A stretch of 64,000 nucleotides of DNA from the NCBI GenBank assembly GCA_038258425.1, contig JBBSPV010000004.1, positions 74,629 to 138,628 on the forward strand. The letters are read 5' to 3'. The position numbers were made by a program, and so were the translations under genes. The notes under the pieces were generated by a model that was given only the letters and a program-made list of their open reading frames with translations, was not told the DNA's origin and made no database searches. Position 1 is the stretch's first letter, and each line of letters opens with the position of its first letter. Shown here piece by piece: positions 32,587 through 44,846 of this stretch. The stretch is from DATLGB01 sp038258425 (GTDB taxonomy: Bacteria > Actinomycetota > Thermoleophilia > Solirubrobacterales > Solirubrobacteraceae).

Positions 32587-32823
32587 ATGACAGACGTCTC
32601 GATCAGGGACCTCCGCAACCGCGGCGGAGAGGTGATCGACCGCGCAGCCGGAGGCGAGGACATCACCATCACGCGCAGCGGGCGTCGCGTCGCCTCACTG
32701 CGCGCCCTGGAGGAGCCTGCGCTGTCGGCTGAGGTCCTCCTGCGTCGATGGCGCGGTCTTCCCAGCGGAGATCCCGCCGCGCTGCGCCGGGACGTCGACA
32801 CGGTGCTGGATCCGAAGCTGTGA
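32587..32823 (+). CDS. Phd/YefM- or VapB-type antitoxin
   Basis: The product has 78 residues. The N-terminus VSIRDLRNRGGEVIDRAAGG, then EDITITRSGRRVASL is the Phd/YefM (prevent-host-death) DNA-binding fold. The C-terminal 35 residues, rich in Leu, Arg and Asp, should wrap the toxin. A perfect 20-bp palindrome precedes the gene and CAGGAG gives a good ribosome-binding site. It overlaps the PIN-domain gene by four bases (GTGA). Base composition is somewhat less GC-rich than its neighbours, in keeping with horizontal acquisition. Confidence 0.85.
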   Translation: MTDVSIRDLRNRGGEVIDRAAGGEDITITRSGRRVASLRALEEPALSAEVLLRRWRGLPSGDPAALRRDVDTVLDPKL

Positions 32824-33242
32824 CCGTGTCGCGTCGTCAGGGCGTGTTGGACACCTCGACGGTGATCTCGCTGCCTCGGGTGACGGACGTGCAGTCGTTG
32901 CCTGCCGAGCCGCTGATCACCGCCGTCACCCTGGCCGAGCTGTCGGTCGGGCCGCTCGTGACCGACGACGAAGCCGAACGCGCGATCCGCCAGGCTCAGC
33001 TGCAGCAGGCGGAGGCAGACTTCCGTCCGTTGCCGTTCGATGATCGTGCCGCCCGCGCCTTCGGTCGCGTTGCCGCCTCGCTGCGCCGTTCCGGGCGCAA
33101 GCCGGCCGCGCGGGCCTACGACGCCCTCATCGCGGCAACCGCGCTCGCCCACGACCTGCCGATCTACTCCGTCAACGTCCGGGACTTCGACGGCATCGCC
33201 GGGCTCGAGGTGGTCGCCGTTGCGGTCGACCCGATCCGCTGA
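32820..33242 (+). CDS. vapC: VapC-type PIN-domain toxin
   Basis: The product has 140 residues, a predicted Mg-dependent RNase. Acidic residues of the PIN site are visible: Asp in GVLDTSTVISL, Glu in TLAELSVGPL, Asp in ARAYDALIAATAL and Asp in VNVRDFDGI. VapC toxins cleave tRNA or rRNA when free of antitoxin. The GTG start overlaps the antitoxin stop. The 189 bp after the stop (33243-33431) contain no gene, only the promoter of the methyltransferase. Confidence 0.85.
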   Translation: MTVSRRQGVLDTSTVISLPRVTDVQSLPAEPLITAVTLAELSVGPLVTDDEAERAIRQAQLQQAEADFRPLPFDDRAARAFGRVAASLRRSGRKPAARAYDALIAATALAHDLPIYSVNVRDFDGIAGLEVVAVAVDPIR

Positions 33243-33431
33243 GCCCTCGCGGTCCGGTTCGTGGCCGTCAGTGGTGCTCGAAGGCCCGCACGGGCATCTG
33301 GAACGGCGTGATCCTGACGCCGATCTCCCCACGCGCGTTCGCCGACAGACGTCGAGGCTCCTCGAGTCGATCCACGATCCGAGGCGTGGCCGCGGGCCGC
33401 GCGTCGTGCCCGCGCCGGTAGGTTCGGCGTC

Positions 33432-34331
33432 GTGGCCGACCGCAGAGACCTCGACTTCACCTACTCCCTCATCGACCGCATCTTCCGGCTGAGCCTCGGC
33501 GACCACGCCGACTTCAGCGGCGCGAAGTACGACGGCGACTTCTCCATGGGCCTCGAGCAGGCACAGGCGCGCAAGCACGACTACGTCGCCGCGGAGATCG
33601 GCGTCGGGCCGGGGCGCCGGCTGCTCGACCTCGGCTGCGGCTGGGGGCCGCTGCTCCACGACGCGCGAGAGCGCGGCGCCAGCGGCGTGGGCGTCACTCT
33701 CTCCAAGGCGCAGCTCGAGGCCTGCCGTCGCCACGGCCTCGACGTCCACCTCCACGACGCCCGTCGCGTGGACGCCTCGACCTTCGGCGCCTTCGACGCG
33801 GTCGCGAGCCTCGGCGCCTGGGAGCACTTCTGCTCGCGCGAGGACTACGAGGCCGGCCGCCAGGACGCCGTCTACCGCGACATCTTCGCCAACGTCGCCA
33901 CCCTGCTGCCCAGCGGTGGGCGCTTCTACTTGCAGACCATGGTCTTCGGGCCGAACATGATCCCGGTTCAGGAGGTCTCACTCGACGCCCCGCGCGGGTC
34001 CGACGCCTGGTACCTCGAGCTCATGACCCACCAGTTCCCCGGGTCGTTCCTGCCGTTCGGCGCCGAGCAGGTCGTCGCGAACGCCGAACCGGACTTCCGC
34101 CTCGTCTCGAAGTCCTCCGGCCGGCTCGACTACCTCGAGACGATCCGCCAGTGGCGCTGGCGCTTCGGCGAGCCCGGCTGGCGCAAGACGCTCGTCAAGG
34201 CCCGGCTCGTGCCGCGCTACCTGACCAGCAGGGAGTTCCGCCTGGCCTTCGCCTCCGGCGTCAGCCCGAACTACACGTGCTTCGAGCGCGAGCTGCTCGA
34301 GCACTTCCGGCTCACCTTCGAGAAGGTCTGA
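33432..34331 (+). CDS. SAM-dependent methyltransferase, cyclopropane-fatty-acid-synthase-like
   Basis: The product has 299 residues. HADFSGAKYDGDFSMGLEQA and QARKHDYVA are followed by the SAM-binding motif RLLDLGCGWGPLLHDARERG and GVGVTLSKAQLEACRRHGL. These match CFA synthase/mycolic-acid methyltransferases, which act on membrane lipids, but the long N-terminal domain of E. coli Cfa is missing. The C-terminus ends SPNYTCFERELLEHFRLTF. The lipid substrate is unknown. The GTG start has TAGGTT seven bases upstream. Confidence 0.8.
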   Translation: MADRRDLDFTYSLIDRIFRLSLGDHADFSGAKYDGDFSMGLEQAQARKHDYVAAEIGVGPGRRLLDLGCGWGPLLHDARERGASGVGVTLSKAQLEACRRHGLDVHLHDARRVDASTFGAFDAVASLGAWEHFCSREDYEAGRQDAVYRDIFANVATLLPSGGRFYLQTMVFGPNMIPVQEVSLDAPRGSDAWYLELMTHQFPGSFLPFGAEQVVANAEPDFRLVSKSSGRLDYLETIRQWRWRFGEPGWRKTLVKARLVPRYLTSREFRLAFASGVSPNYTCFERELLEHFRLTFEKV

Positions 34332-34332
34332 G

Positions 34333-34689
34333 CTACCGGCGCACGGTGAAGCGCGCGACGGGCCGGCGGTTCTTCGCGACGATGCAGAAGCGAGCGCTCG
34401 CACGCCAGTGGTTCAGGGGGGCGGTGAGTCGCCGGCCGGGGGTGATCGGAGCGACGCCCAGGACGAGCTTGTGGCGGCCGCGGGCGCGCCGAGCGCAGCG
34501 CACGACGTAGAAGTCCGGCTGCTGCCCGACCGCCGGCAGGCGCAACGCCCCCTCCTGCTTGGCCGAGTTCAGGGTCAGCGAGTAGCCGTGGCGCTTGCCC
34601 TTGTAGATGGCGCCCTCGGCGGTGGCCGGAAGGACGGAGGCGCCAAGGGCGCCGAGCGTGAGGGCGACGAGCACGAGGAGGCGGGGCAT
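34333..34689 (-). CDS. Small secreted protein, function unknown
   Basis: The product has 118 residues. A clear signal peptide (LLVLVALTLGALGASVLPAT-A) is followed by a basic mature part of ~90 residues with two Cys (VVRCARRARG and ARFCIVAKN) that could form one disulfide. YKGKRHGYSLTLNS near the N-terminus is reminiscent of a beta-rich PsbP/lipoprotein-like strand, but I do not recognise a family. It converges on the methyltransferase gene (1 bp between stops) and is divergent from the sedolisin gene. Confidence 0.6.
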   Translation of the reverse strand: MPRLLVLVALTLGALGASVLPATAEGAIYKGKRHGYSLTLNSAKQEGALRLPAVGQQPDFYVVRCARRARGRHKLVLGVAPITPGRRLTAPLNHWRASARFCIVAKNRRPVARFTVRR

Positions 34690-34791
34690 GGGAGCGCCAC
34701 TGTGACGGGTGGCGGGGCGACCTGGCCGCTCATGGTCTGATGTCGGACCGGGCGCCTGGCGCACGTGGCGCCGTTGCCTTTGGGTGCGGCG

Positions 34792-36831
34792 ATGCACTCA
34801 GCCCTGCGCAGACTGGTCCTGCTGTTGACGGGGGCGGCCGCGCTCGGCGTCCTCGCCCCCTCCGCGGGCGCCGCGCCGCCGGCACGCAGCCGCGTCCGTG
34901 GCACTGTGCCGAGCTGGGCCCGCGCGAGCCGCGATCGCGGCGACGCCGACGGCACCCGGCGGGTGACGGTCCGCGTCGTGCTCGGCCTGCGTGATCAGGC
35001 CGGTGCCGACGCGCTCCTGCACCAGGTCTCGGACCCCACGAGCGCCGCCTACGGCCGCTACCTGACGCCCGCGCAGTTCAACCGGCGCTTCGCGCCCGCG
35101 GTCGCCGACGTCCGGGCGGTCAAGGCCTTCCTGCGGGGGGCGGGCCTCGAGATCGAGGGCGTCCCCGCCAACCGCCACAACGTAGAGGCCTCGGGCACGC
35201 TCGCCCAGGCCGAGCGGGCGTTCCAGACCGACGTGCGCAGCTACGCGTACCGGGGCCGGCGGCTCGACGCGCCGGCGACCGAGCTGACGGTCCCCGTCGC
35301 GCTGGCGAGCAGCGTCTCGGCGGTCACGGGCCTCGACGAGGCCGGCACGCTGACCCGGCCGCTCAACGACGGGCCCCCGGCCTCCGGGCGGACCGCCGCG
35401 CCGAACGCGCCGACGCGGAGCCCGGCCCGGCACGCCGCCGGGACGAGCGCCCCGCCGCCGGAGGCGTTCGTCAACGCGCCGCCGTGCTCGACGTACTTCG
35501 GGGAGAAGCTCGCGATCGACCTGCCGAGGTACCGGGGCCGGACGCTGCCCTACGCGCCGTGCGGCTACACCCCGGCGCAGTTCCGCGGCGGCTACGGGCT
35601 CGCCGGTCTCAACGCCCGCGGCATCGACGGTGCGGGCGTGACCGTGGCGATCACGGACGCCTACGCGGCGCCCACGATCCTCACGGACGCGCGCCGGTAC
35701 TCCCGGATCCACGGCGAGCCGCCGCTGCGCGGTAACCAGTACCGGCAGCTGCTGCCGCGCAAGCCGTTCCGCTACGGCTACGACGACGTCAGAAACGGCG
35801 ACCTGTGCGGCGAGCAGGGCTGGTACGGCGAGGAGACGCTCGACGTCGAGGCCGTGCACGGCATCGCGCCGGGGGCCGACATCCTCTACGTCGCGAGCCG
35901 CTCCTGCGACGACGGCGACTTCATCGCCGCGCTCAACCGGATCGTCAACGGGCGCAAGGCCGACGTGATCTCCAACTCGTGGGGCGGCGTCTCCGAGGAC
36001 GAGCCGGCGGACCTCAAGCTCGCCTACGACCAGACGTTCCTGCAGGCAGCGCTGGAGGGCATCGGCGTGTACTTCTCCTCCGGGGACAACGGCGACGAGT
36101 CGCTCACCGGCGACGGCACGGGCACCCCGACGGGCGTCACCACGCCGGACTTCCCGGCCACCGAGCCGCTCGTGACCGCCGCCGGCGGCACCTCGCTGGC
36201 GGTCGACCGCAACGACGGCTACGGCGGCGAGGTCGGCTGGGCCACCGGCACGGCGTCGCTGACCGACGACGCGACCGCGTGGACCGACCCGGTCTACCTC
36301 TACGGCGGCGGGGGCGGCACGAGCGCCCTGTTCGGCCAGCCGTTCTACCAGCGCGGCCACGTGCCGCCCGCCATCGCGCGCGGGCAGCGGACGATCCCGG
36401 ACGTCTCGATGGACGGCGATCCGCAGACGGGCATGCTCGTCGGCGAGACGCAGACGTTCACCGACGGCACGGTGGCCTACGGCGAGTACCGGATCGGCGG
36501 CACGAGCCTCTCCTCGCCGCTGCTGGCGGCGACGCAGGCGCTGGCCGACCAGGCCCAGGGCTACGCGCACGGGTTCGCCAACCCGGCGATCTACGCGCTC
36601 GACGGCACGGCGGGCGTGCACGACATCGCGGCCAGTGTCCTGCCGCCGGGCGTCGTGCGGCGCAACTACGAGGATTCGGCCGACCCGACGTCGGCGATCG
36701 GTCCGCCCGTCCTGCGGACCCTCGACGACGAGTTCGAGTCGCTGCACCAGGCGCCGGGCTGGGACAACCTCACCGGCGTCGGCACACCCAACGGCGCGGC
36801 CTACGTCCGAGGGCTCGGCCGCACGCGCTGA
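34792..36831 (+). CDS. Secreted sedolisin (S53 family) serine-carboxyl protease
   Basis: The product has 679 residues. A signal peptide (LLLTGAAALGVLAPSAGAAP) precedes a pro-kumamolisin domain (~60-190: VSDPTSAAYGRYLTPAQFNR, ANRHNVEASGTLAQAERAF). The S53 catalytic domain has Glu/Asp in EETLDVEAVHGIAPGA (~345-355), the oxyanion Asp in YFSSGDNGDES and the nucleophile in GGTSLSSPLLAA (~570). Ca-binding Asp residues near the C-terminus are less clear. These enzymes work at acidic pH outside the cell. A GTG at 34765 is an alternative start. After the stop, 36832-36944 has no recognisable gene. Confidence 0.88.
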   Translation: MHSALRRLVLLLTGAAALGVLAPSAGAAPPARSRVRGTVPSWARASRDRGDADGTRRVTVRVVLGLRDQAGADALLHQVSDPTSAAYGRYLTPAQFNRRFAPAVADVRAVKAFLRGAGLEIEGVPANRHNVEASGTLAQAERAFQTDVRSYAYRGRRLDAPATELTVPVALASSVSAVTGLDEAGTLTRPLNDGPPASGRTAAPNAPTRSPARHAAGTSAPPPEAFVNAPPCSTYFGEKLAIDLPRYRGRTLPYAPCGYTPAQFRGGYGLAGLNARGIDGAGVTVAITDAYAAPTILTDARRYSRIHGEPPLRGNQYRQLLPRKPFRYGYDDVRNGDLCGEQGWYGEETLDVEAVHGIAPGADILYVASRSCDDGDFIAALNRIVNGRKADVISNSWGGVSEDEPADLKLAYDQTFLQAALEGIGVYFSSGDNGDESLTGDGTGTPTGVTTPDFPATEPLVTAAGGTSLAVDRNDGYGGEVGWATGTASLTDDATAWTDPVYLYGGGGGTSALFGQPFYQRGHVPPAIARGQRTIPDVSMDGDPQTGMLVGETQTFTDGTVAYGEYRIGGTSLSSPLLAATQALADQAQGYAHGFANPAIYALDGTAGVHDIAASVLPPGVVRRNYEDSADPTSAIGPPVLRTLDDEFESLHQAPGWDNLTGVGTPNGAAYVRGLGRTR

Positions 36832-36944
36832 CCCCGCGCGGCGGGCGGCCTGCCCGGTCGCCCGTCGCGACGGAGCCGGGGCACCACTCCTGCGTCTCGA
36901 GCCGATCCTGCAGGCCGCGCTCGACGGCATCCGGCTGGGCTGAC

Positions 36945-37973
36945 CTAGCGCTGGGGATCGACGAGCTGCAGCGTCCCCTCCGTGCGCGAGGCGATCGCAA
37001 GCCGGCCCGTGGCCGTGTCGACCCCGACCGAGAACGGGTTGCGCACCGTGGCGATCGGCTCGCCCTTGACCGCCTTGGCCCCGGACAGGTCCACCGGCAC
37101 GACCTCGTTTCGCTCGCTGAGCGCGACCCAGACGCGGCCCCGGCCCGGCTCGCCGGCGAGGCCGACCGGCGTGCCGCCGAGGGGCACGCGAGCGCGGAAG
37201 CGCAGTCGCGGGCGCGTGTCGAAGACGATCAGCGCCTGGCCGCGCGTGTCGGCGATCGCGAGCCGTCCGGCCGGCCCGGTGACGACGTGGGACGGGCCGA
37301 GCCCGGCGCTGCGCGACCCCTCGCCGCGCGGGTCGTCGCGGTCGCCGGGATAGAGCTCGAGCGTGTAGGACTGCACGCCGACGACCGCGATCTGGTCGCC
37401 GACGGCCGTCACCCCGCCGGGCTGGACGTCGACGGGCACCTGCGCCCGCAGGCGGCCGTCGCGGACGACCGACAGGGTCGAGCCGAACTCGTCCACCACG
37501 TAGAGCCGGTCGCCGAGGGCGGTGGCGTCGTGGGGGTGGTCGCCGACCCGGGTCGTGCGGGTGCTGCCGTCGAGGCCGACCTCGACGAGCGCGTTGGCGG
37601 TCTCGGCCGGGACGAGGAAGGGGCCGCCGGGCTGCGCCAGGGACACGTGGCGCGCGGTTCCGGGCAGGCGCACGCGGCGCCGCACCGCGCCCGTCCGCGT
37701 GTCGACCAGCACGAGCACCGGGGGCGACTGGACCGCGACCGCGGCTACGTGCGAGCGTGGGTCGACGGCCACGCCCTCCGGCTTGGCCCCGACCTCGACG
37801 CTGCGGCCGGGCGGCGTGCCCTTCACGGGCGGGGCCGCGACCGGCTCGGCGGCGCGCGGCGGGTCCAGCTGGGGCTTCGGGCCGCTCGCCGGCTTGGCGT
37901 CCGAGCCGCCGCAGCCCGCGAGCAGCGCCGCGATCGCGAGTCCCGCGCCCGTCGCTCGAACCGCGGTCCGCAT
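36945..37973 (-). CDS. Beta-propeller lipoprotein (YncE-like)
   Basis: The product has 342 residues. The signal peptide ends in a lipobox (IAALLAGC), so it is anchored outside the membrane. After a Pro-rich linker, repeated ~40-residue blades follow: KPEGVAVDPRSHVAAVAV, GDHPHDATALGDRLYVVDEF, QPGGVTAVGDQIAVVGV, GPSHVVTGPAGRLAIADTRG and TPVGLAGEPGRGRVWVALSE. This is the YncE/YVTN propeller pattern. The ligand is unknown; such proteins bind or display small molecules or partners. It is divergent from the phosphoribosyltransferase gene, 32 bp away. Confidence 0.75.
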   Translation of the reverse strand: MRTAVRATGAGLAIAALLAGCGGSDAKPASGPKPQLDPPRAAEPVAAPPVKGTPPGRSVEVGAKPEGVAVDPRSHVAAVAVQSPPVLVLVDTRTGAVRRRVRLPGTARHVSLAQPGGPFLVPAETANALVEVGLDGSTRTTRVGDHPHDATALGDRLYVVDEFGSTLSVVRDGRLRAQVPVDVQPGGVTAVGDQIAVVGVQSYTLELYPGDRDDPRGEGSRSAGLGPSHVVTGPAGRLAIADTRGQALIVFDTRPRLRFRARVPLGGTPVGLAGEPGRGRVWVALSERNEVVPVDLSGAKAVKGEPIATVRNPFSVGVDTATGRLAIASRTEGTLQLVDPQR

Positions 37974-38005
37974 GCTCCGCAGTGTCGCAGGGCAAGCCCG
38001 GGGCC

Positions 38006-38494
38006 ATGGAGGCGCCCGATCGCGAGCACATGGGCTGGGAGGAGCTCGGCACCGCCGCCCGGGAGCTCGCGCAGCAGGTCCACGACAGCGGCTACCGGCC
38101 CGACATCGTGCTCGCCATCGCCCGCGGCGGACTGTTGCCCGGCGGCGCGGTCGGCTACGCGCTCGGGGTCAAGAACACGTTCTCGATCTCCGTCGAGTTC
38201 TACACCGGCGTCGACGAGCGCCTCGACGTGCCGATGGTCCTGCCGCCCGTGCCGCGCCTCGTCGATCTCGAGGCGGAGAGGCTCCTGATCGTCGACGATG
38301 TGGCCGACACCGGTCACACGCTCGAGGTCGTCCAGGCCTTCTGCGCCGGACACGTCGCCGAGGCCCGCATCGCCGTCCTCTACGAGAAGCCGCACTCCGT
38401 CGTGAAGTGCCCGTACGTCTGGCGGCGGACGGATCGCTGGATCACCTTCCCCTGGAGCGCGCAGGAACCCGTCGCCGGGGGGAGGGCCGAGTAG
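38006..38494 (+). CDS. Phosphoribosyltransferase (Gpt/xanthine PRT-like)
   Basis: The product has 162 residues. The PRPP-binding loop is LLIVDDVADTGHTLEVVQAF, and the first PRT strand is YRPDIVLAIARGGLLPGG. The C-terminal YVWRRTDRWITFPW matches purine phosphoribosyltransferases of the Gpt/xanthine group that salvage bases from PRPP. The length is normal. I cannot tell guanine/xanthine from other specificities. No tight operon partner. Confidence 0.8.
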   Translation: MEAPDREHMGWEELGTAARELAQQVHDSGYRPDIVLAIARGGLLPGGAVGYALGVKNTFSISVEFYTGVDERLDVPMVLPPVPRLVDLEAERLLIVDDVADTGHTLEVVQAFCAGHVAEARIAVLYEKPHSVVKCPYVWRRTDRWITFPWSAQEPVAGGRAE

Positions 38495-38552
38495 CTGTCG
38501 CTCACGACCCGCACCGCCCCCGCCGGGCACGCATCCGGCCGGTCGCCAGGGC

Positions 38553-39314
38553 TCAGCACCAACGGGCGACGCGGCCGGGCCGGCCGGGCGGTCGCACCTC
38601 GCGGTCGCGGTAGAGCACCGAGACACGGTCGCCGCGGGCGGCGCAGGCCGCACGGAGGCCGGCCGGCCCGCCGGCGTCGGGGTACTCGATCTCCACGACG
38701 TGCGGGCCGTAGGCAGCGGTGTAGGGATCACACTCGCGGTAGCGCTGGCACTCCTCGGCGATGGCGAAGTCGAAGCCGATCGCCCGGCCCGAAGCGGCGA
38801 GCTCGGGGGCGTTCTTCTGGGCGACGGCGAGACCGCGGGCGTGGGCGCGGACGACGAGCCGGCGGGCGAAGGCGATCGCATCCCGGCGGCTGAGCTGCCC
38901 GCGCGAGCGCGTCCAGGCGTCGAGGTTGTCGGGCTCGACCGCCCGGTAGCCGGCCCGAGCGCAGCCGTCCGTCCAGCGGCCGACGATCTCCCCGAGGGCG
39001 CGCCGCTTCGTCGCCGTGCCGACGTCGAGCAGCGGCTCGCGCCACGCGCGGTCGACCACGAGCCGCTCGCGGCGGTCGCGCAGCAGCAGCCGCGGGTGCC
39101 GGCGGCGCCACCAGCCGCGCTCACCGGGCTGCACCTGGAAGGCGTTGACGTAGCAGACGCCGTAGCGGCCGGGGGCGGGCGGCTCGGCCCGGTCGCGGTC
39201 GACGATCTCCACGCTCGGCGCGGGTGGGTAGGCCCCGCCGATCTGGTAGTCGAAGCGGGCGCCGGCGGGTGGCGGCACGACGGCGGCCGCGGCGACCAGG
39301 GCGAGGCCGAGCAC
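38553..39314 (-). CDS. GH114-like secreted TIM-barrel protein
   Basis: The product has 253 residues. A hydrophobic N-terminus (LGLALVAAAAVVPPPAGA) acts as signal peptide. The body starts FDYQIGGAYPPAP and has YGVCYVNAFQVQPGERGWW, GYRAVEPDNLDAWTRSRGQL, GLAVAQKNAPEL and FAIAEECQRYRECDPY. These are the motifs of family GH114, annotated as endo-alpha-1,4-polygalactosaminidase-like; the Asp and Glu of the presumed active site are visible. The substrate is an inference from the family. The GTG start lies just after the stop of the upstream SDR gene, so the two are likely co-transcribed. Confidence 0.7.
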   Translation of the reverse strand: MLGLALVAAAAVVPPPAGARFDYQIGGAYPPAPSVEIVDRDRAEPPAPGRYGVCYVNAFQVQPGERGWWRRRHPRLLLRDRRERLVVDRAWREPLLDVGTATKRRALGEIVGRWTDGCARAGYRAVEPDNLDAWTRSRGQLSRRDAIAFARRLVVRAHARGLAVAQKNAPELAASGRAIGFDFAIAEECQRYRECDPYTAAYGPHVVEIEYPDAGGPAGLRAACAARGDRVSVLYRDREVRPPGRPGRVARWC

Positions 39315-39317
39315 GGC

Positions 39318-40094
39318 TCAGGTGATGGTCAGCCCGCCGTCGACGGCGAGCGTCTGGCCCGTCACGTAGCCGCCGGCCGGACTCGCGAGGAAGACGCAGG
39401 CGGCGGCGAGCTCGCGGGCCTCGCCCGTGCGACCGGAGAGGATCCGCGTCCGCTGGTGCTCGAGGTACTCCGGCGGATACTGGTCGGTCATCTCCGAGGC
39501 GAAGAAGCCGGGGGCGAGCGCGTTGACGCGGATGCCCTTGCGCTGCGTCCACTGCTGCGCGAGGTCGCGCGTGAGGCCGATCAGCCCGGCCTTCGAGGAT
39601 GCGTAGGCGGCCTGGGGGAGGCCGGCGGTGACGAGGCCGAGGACGCTGGAGATGTTCACGATCGAGCCGCCCTCGGTCATCGCGGCGGCCGCCGCCTGCG
39701 CCATCCAGTAGCAGCCGTTGAGGTTGACGTCGATCACCTGTCGGAACTGCTCCGGGGTCTCGCGCGAGGCGGGCACGGCCGTCCCGATCCCGGCGTTGTT
39801 GACGAGGACGTCGACACGGCCGAGCTCGTCGGCGGCGGCGCGGGCCAGCGCCTGGCAGTCCTCGGGCTTGGAGACGTCGGTGCCGACGGCGATGGCGCGC
39901 CGGCCGGCGGCTTCCACGAGCGCCCGCGTCTCTTCGAGCCGCTCCACCCGGCGGGCGCCGAGCGCAACGTCGGCGCCGGCCTGGGCCAGCGCCTGCGCGA
40001 AGGCGACGCCAAGTCCGGAGGACGCCCCAGTGACGATCGCGACCTTGCCGTCGAGGCGGAAGAGGTCCAGGACGGAGGTCTCGGCGTCGCTCAT
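39318..40094 (-). CDS. Short-chain dehydrogenase/reductase
   Basis: The product has 258 residues, classical SDR. TGASSGLGVAFAQALAQAGA is the TGxxxGxG cofactor loop, NNAGIG the structural motif, NISSVLG gives the catalytic Ser and YASSK the Tyr/Lys pair; the tail is GGYVTGQTLAVDGGLTIT. It is probably NAD(P)-dependent and acts on hydroxy/oxo compounds, FabG-like. The ATG at 40094 has TAGCTT on the minus strand seven bases upstream, so it is probably leaderless. It heads a two-gene unit with the GH114-like gene. Confidence 0.85.
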   Translation of the reverse strand: MSDAETSVLDLFRLDGKVAIVTGASSGLGVAFAQALAQAGADVALGARRVERLEETRALVEAAGRRAIAVGTDVSKPEDCQALARAAADELGRVDVLVNNAGIGTAVPASRETPEQFRQVIDVNLNGCYWMAQAAAAAMTEGGSIVNISSVLGLVTAGLPQAAYASSKAGLIGLTRDLAQQWTQRKGIRVNALAPGFFASEMTDQYPPEYLEHQRTRILSGRTGEARELAAACVFLASPAGGYVTGQTLAVDGGLTIT

Positions 40095-40118
40095 GGGTGG
40101 CAAGCTATCGGCTCGGCC

Positions 40119-40490
40119 GTGCGCATCCTGTTCACCACCACCGGCCACTCCGGGCACCGGCTGCCGCTCGCGCCGGGCGTGCGCGCGGACCGGCCACGAC
40201 GTCGCCTTCGTCGCCCACCGCGCCCGCGCGGCCGCGGTCGAGGAGGTCGGTCTCCCCGTCCACGCCATGCAGCAGGCCCCGGACGAGGCGTGGGGGTCGC
40301 TGCTCGCCCGCATCGCCACCGCGCGCCAGGACGCGGGCGACGCGCTGGCCATCGGCGAGGGCTTCGCGCGCGTCGGCGCGGGCTCGGTGCTCGGCGAGAC
40401 GATCGATCTCCTCGGCCGGGAGCGGCCGGACCTCGTCGTGCACGAGGGCTACGAGTTCGCCGGCCCGATCGCCGCGGAGCGCCACGGCCG
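40119..40490 (+). pseudogene. Glycosyltransferase (GT1 type), frameshifted N-terminal remnant
   Basis: The GTG frame begins VRILFTTTGHSGHRLPLAP, the classic N-terminus of macrolide/UDP-glycosyltransferases. After about 20 codons, near 40180, the homology moves to another frame: TGHDVAFVAHRARAAAVEEV, then RERPDLVVHEGYEFAGPIAA. The similarity ends abruptly near 40490, about one third of the way through a normal ~400-residue enzyme; the UDP-binding half is absent. This is a frameshift plus a truncating deletion. Confidence 0.65.
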
Positions 40491-40589
40491 GTCCGCTCGT
40501 GCCGGAGAGCGTCAGTCGCGTGGTGGTCGTTGGGGCGACCGCTGGGCGACTGAAGGTCCCGCCGCCGCCTGCCTCTCGAGCGGCGCGCC

Positions 40590-41278
40590 TCACCAACTGC
40601 CGTGTGCGCCGCGCTGCCGTTGCGCCCCGCCGCCCGGCCGTCCGGCCGTCGGGTCGCCCGGCCGTCCGGTGTCTGCGCCCAGCTCGGAACCGGCAAGCGC
40701 CGCGGCGGCGGCCTCGAGCCGGTCGTCGCCCCAGAACACCGCCCCGCCGACGAGCACCGTCGGGACGCCCGACACGCCGAGCGCCAGCGCGCGGTCGGTG
40801 TTCGCGCGCAGCTCGGCCTTGACGACCAGGTCCGCGATCCCGGCGGCCAGGCCGTCCGCTTCGAGCCGGGCCTCGACGGTCACCGCTCGCAGCGCTCCCG
40901 CGTCCGTCAGGTCCGCCCCCGCGGTGAACGCCGCGCAGGCCGGCGCGCATGAACGCGTCCCCGCGACCCGCACGCCCCGCCCACACGGCGGCGCGCATGG
41001 CGGCCAGGTAGTCCGACGGCCAGCCGGCGGGCCAGCGCACCGGCGGCAGCCCGTAGGCGGCGGCCCGGGCCTCGACCTCGGCCATGCCGGCTTCCCGCCG
41101 CGGCGTGCGCGCCCACGAGCCGCGCCCGCGGGCGGCGAAGATGCCTCCGAGCAGCACGGGCACGAGGACCGGCCTGGCGACGAGCACGGCCTCGGCGCGC
41201 TCCGCCGCGAGCCACGCGTACGGGGAGCCGAGGTCGACGAACAGCTCAGGTGCCGACCGGCGCGTCACGTTCCGCACG
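40590..41278 (-). pseudogene. DsbA/HCCA-isomerase-family thioredoxin-fold gene, frameshifted
   Basis: The first part reads PELFVDLGSPYAWLAAERAE in one frame, followed by LPPVRWPAGWPSDYLAAMRA and AGRGDAFMRA. Near 40945 the homology shifts frame and continues as ACAAFTAGADLTDAGALRAV, then GVSGVPTVLVGGAVFWGDDR. Together these make a full DsbA-like/2-hydroxychromene-2-carboxylate isomerase fold of ~220 residues broken by one small indel. A sequencing error in a GC-rich run is possible. It converges on the glycosyltransferase remnant, with ~100 bp of unassignable sequence (40490-40589) between. Confidence 0.65.
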
Positions 41279-41296
41279 GCATCCACGCGCAACGTG

Positions 41297-41354
41297 ACGC
41301 GGACCGGGGCGGGGCGGACCTAGGCCGCGACACGCGGACCGGGGTGGGGCGGAC

Positions 41355-41366
<12 letters not shown>
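41297..41366. repeat. 35-bp tandem duplication over the fadB 3' end
   Basis: Two copies of a 35-bp unit (ACGCGGACCGGGGYGGGGCG followed by GACCTAGGCCGCGAC) lie head to tail at 41297-41331 and 41332-41366, with one mismatch. The unit contains the last codons and TAG stop of fadB (VAA-stop), so a second copy of that terminus lies 35 bp downstream of the real one. It looks like a recent duplication by slippage or recombination. Confidence 0.85.
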
Positions 41367-43550
<2,184 letters not shown>

Positions 43551-43567
43551 GGTCGGATCTCCCGGGC

Positions 43568-44785
<1,218 letters not shown>

Positions 44786-44846
44786 GGTGGTGCTCCTCGG
44801 GGTCTCGTGCGGCTGGGGTCTGGGACCGGACAGGTTGTCCGACAGT

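Noticed and set aside
36832..36944. Short frame ending LLRLEPILQAALDGIRLG between the sedolisin and the propeller lipoprotein
   Set aside because: Too short, no start signal, and no recognisable family. It may be chance.
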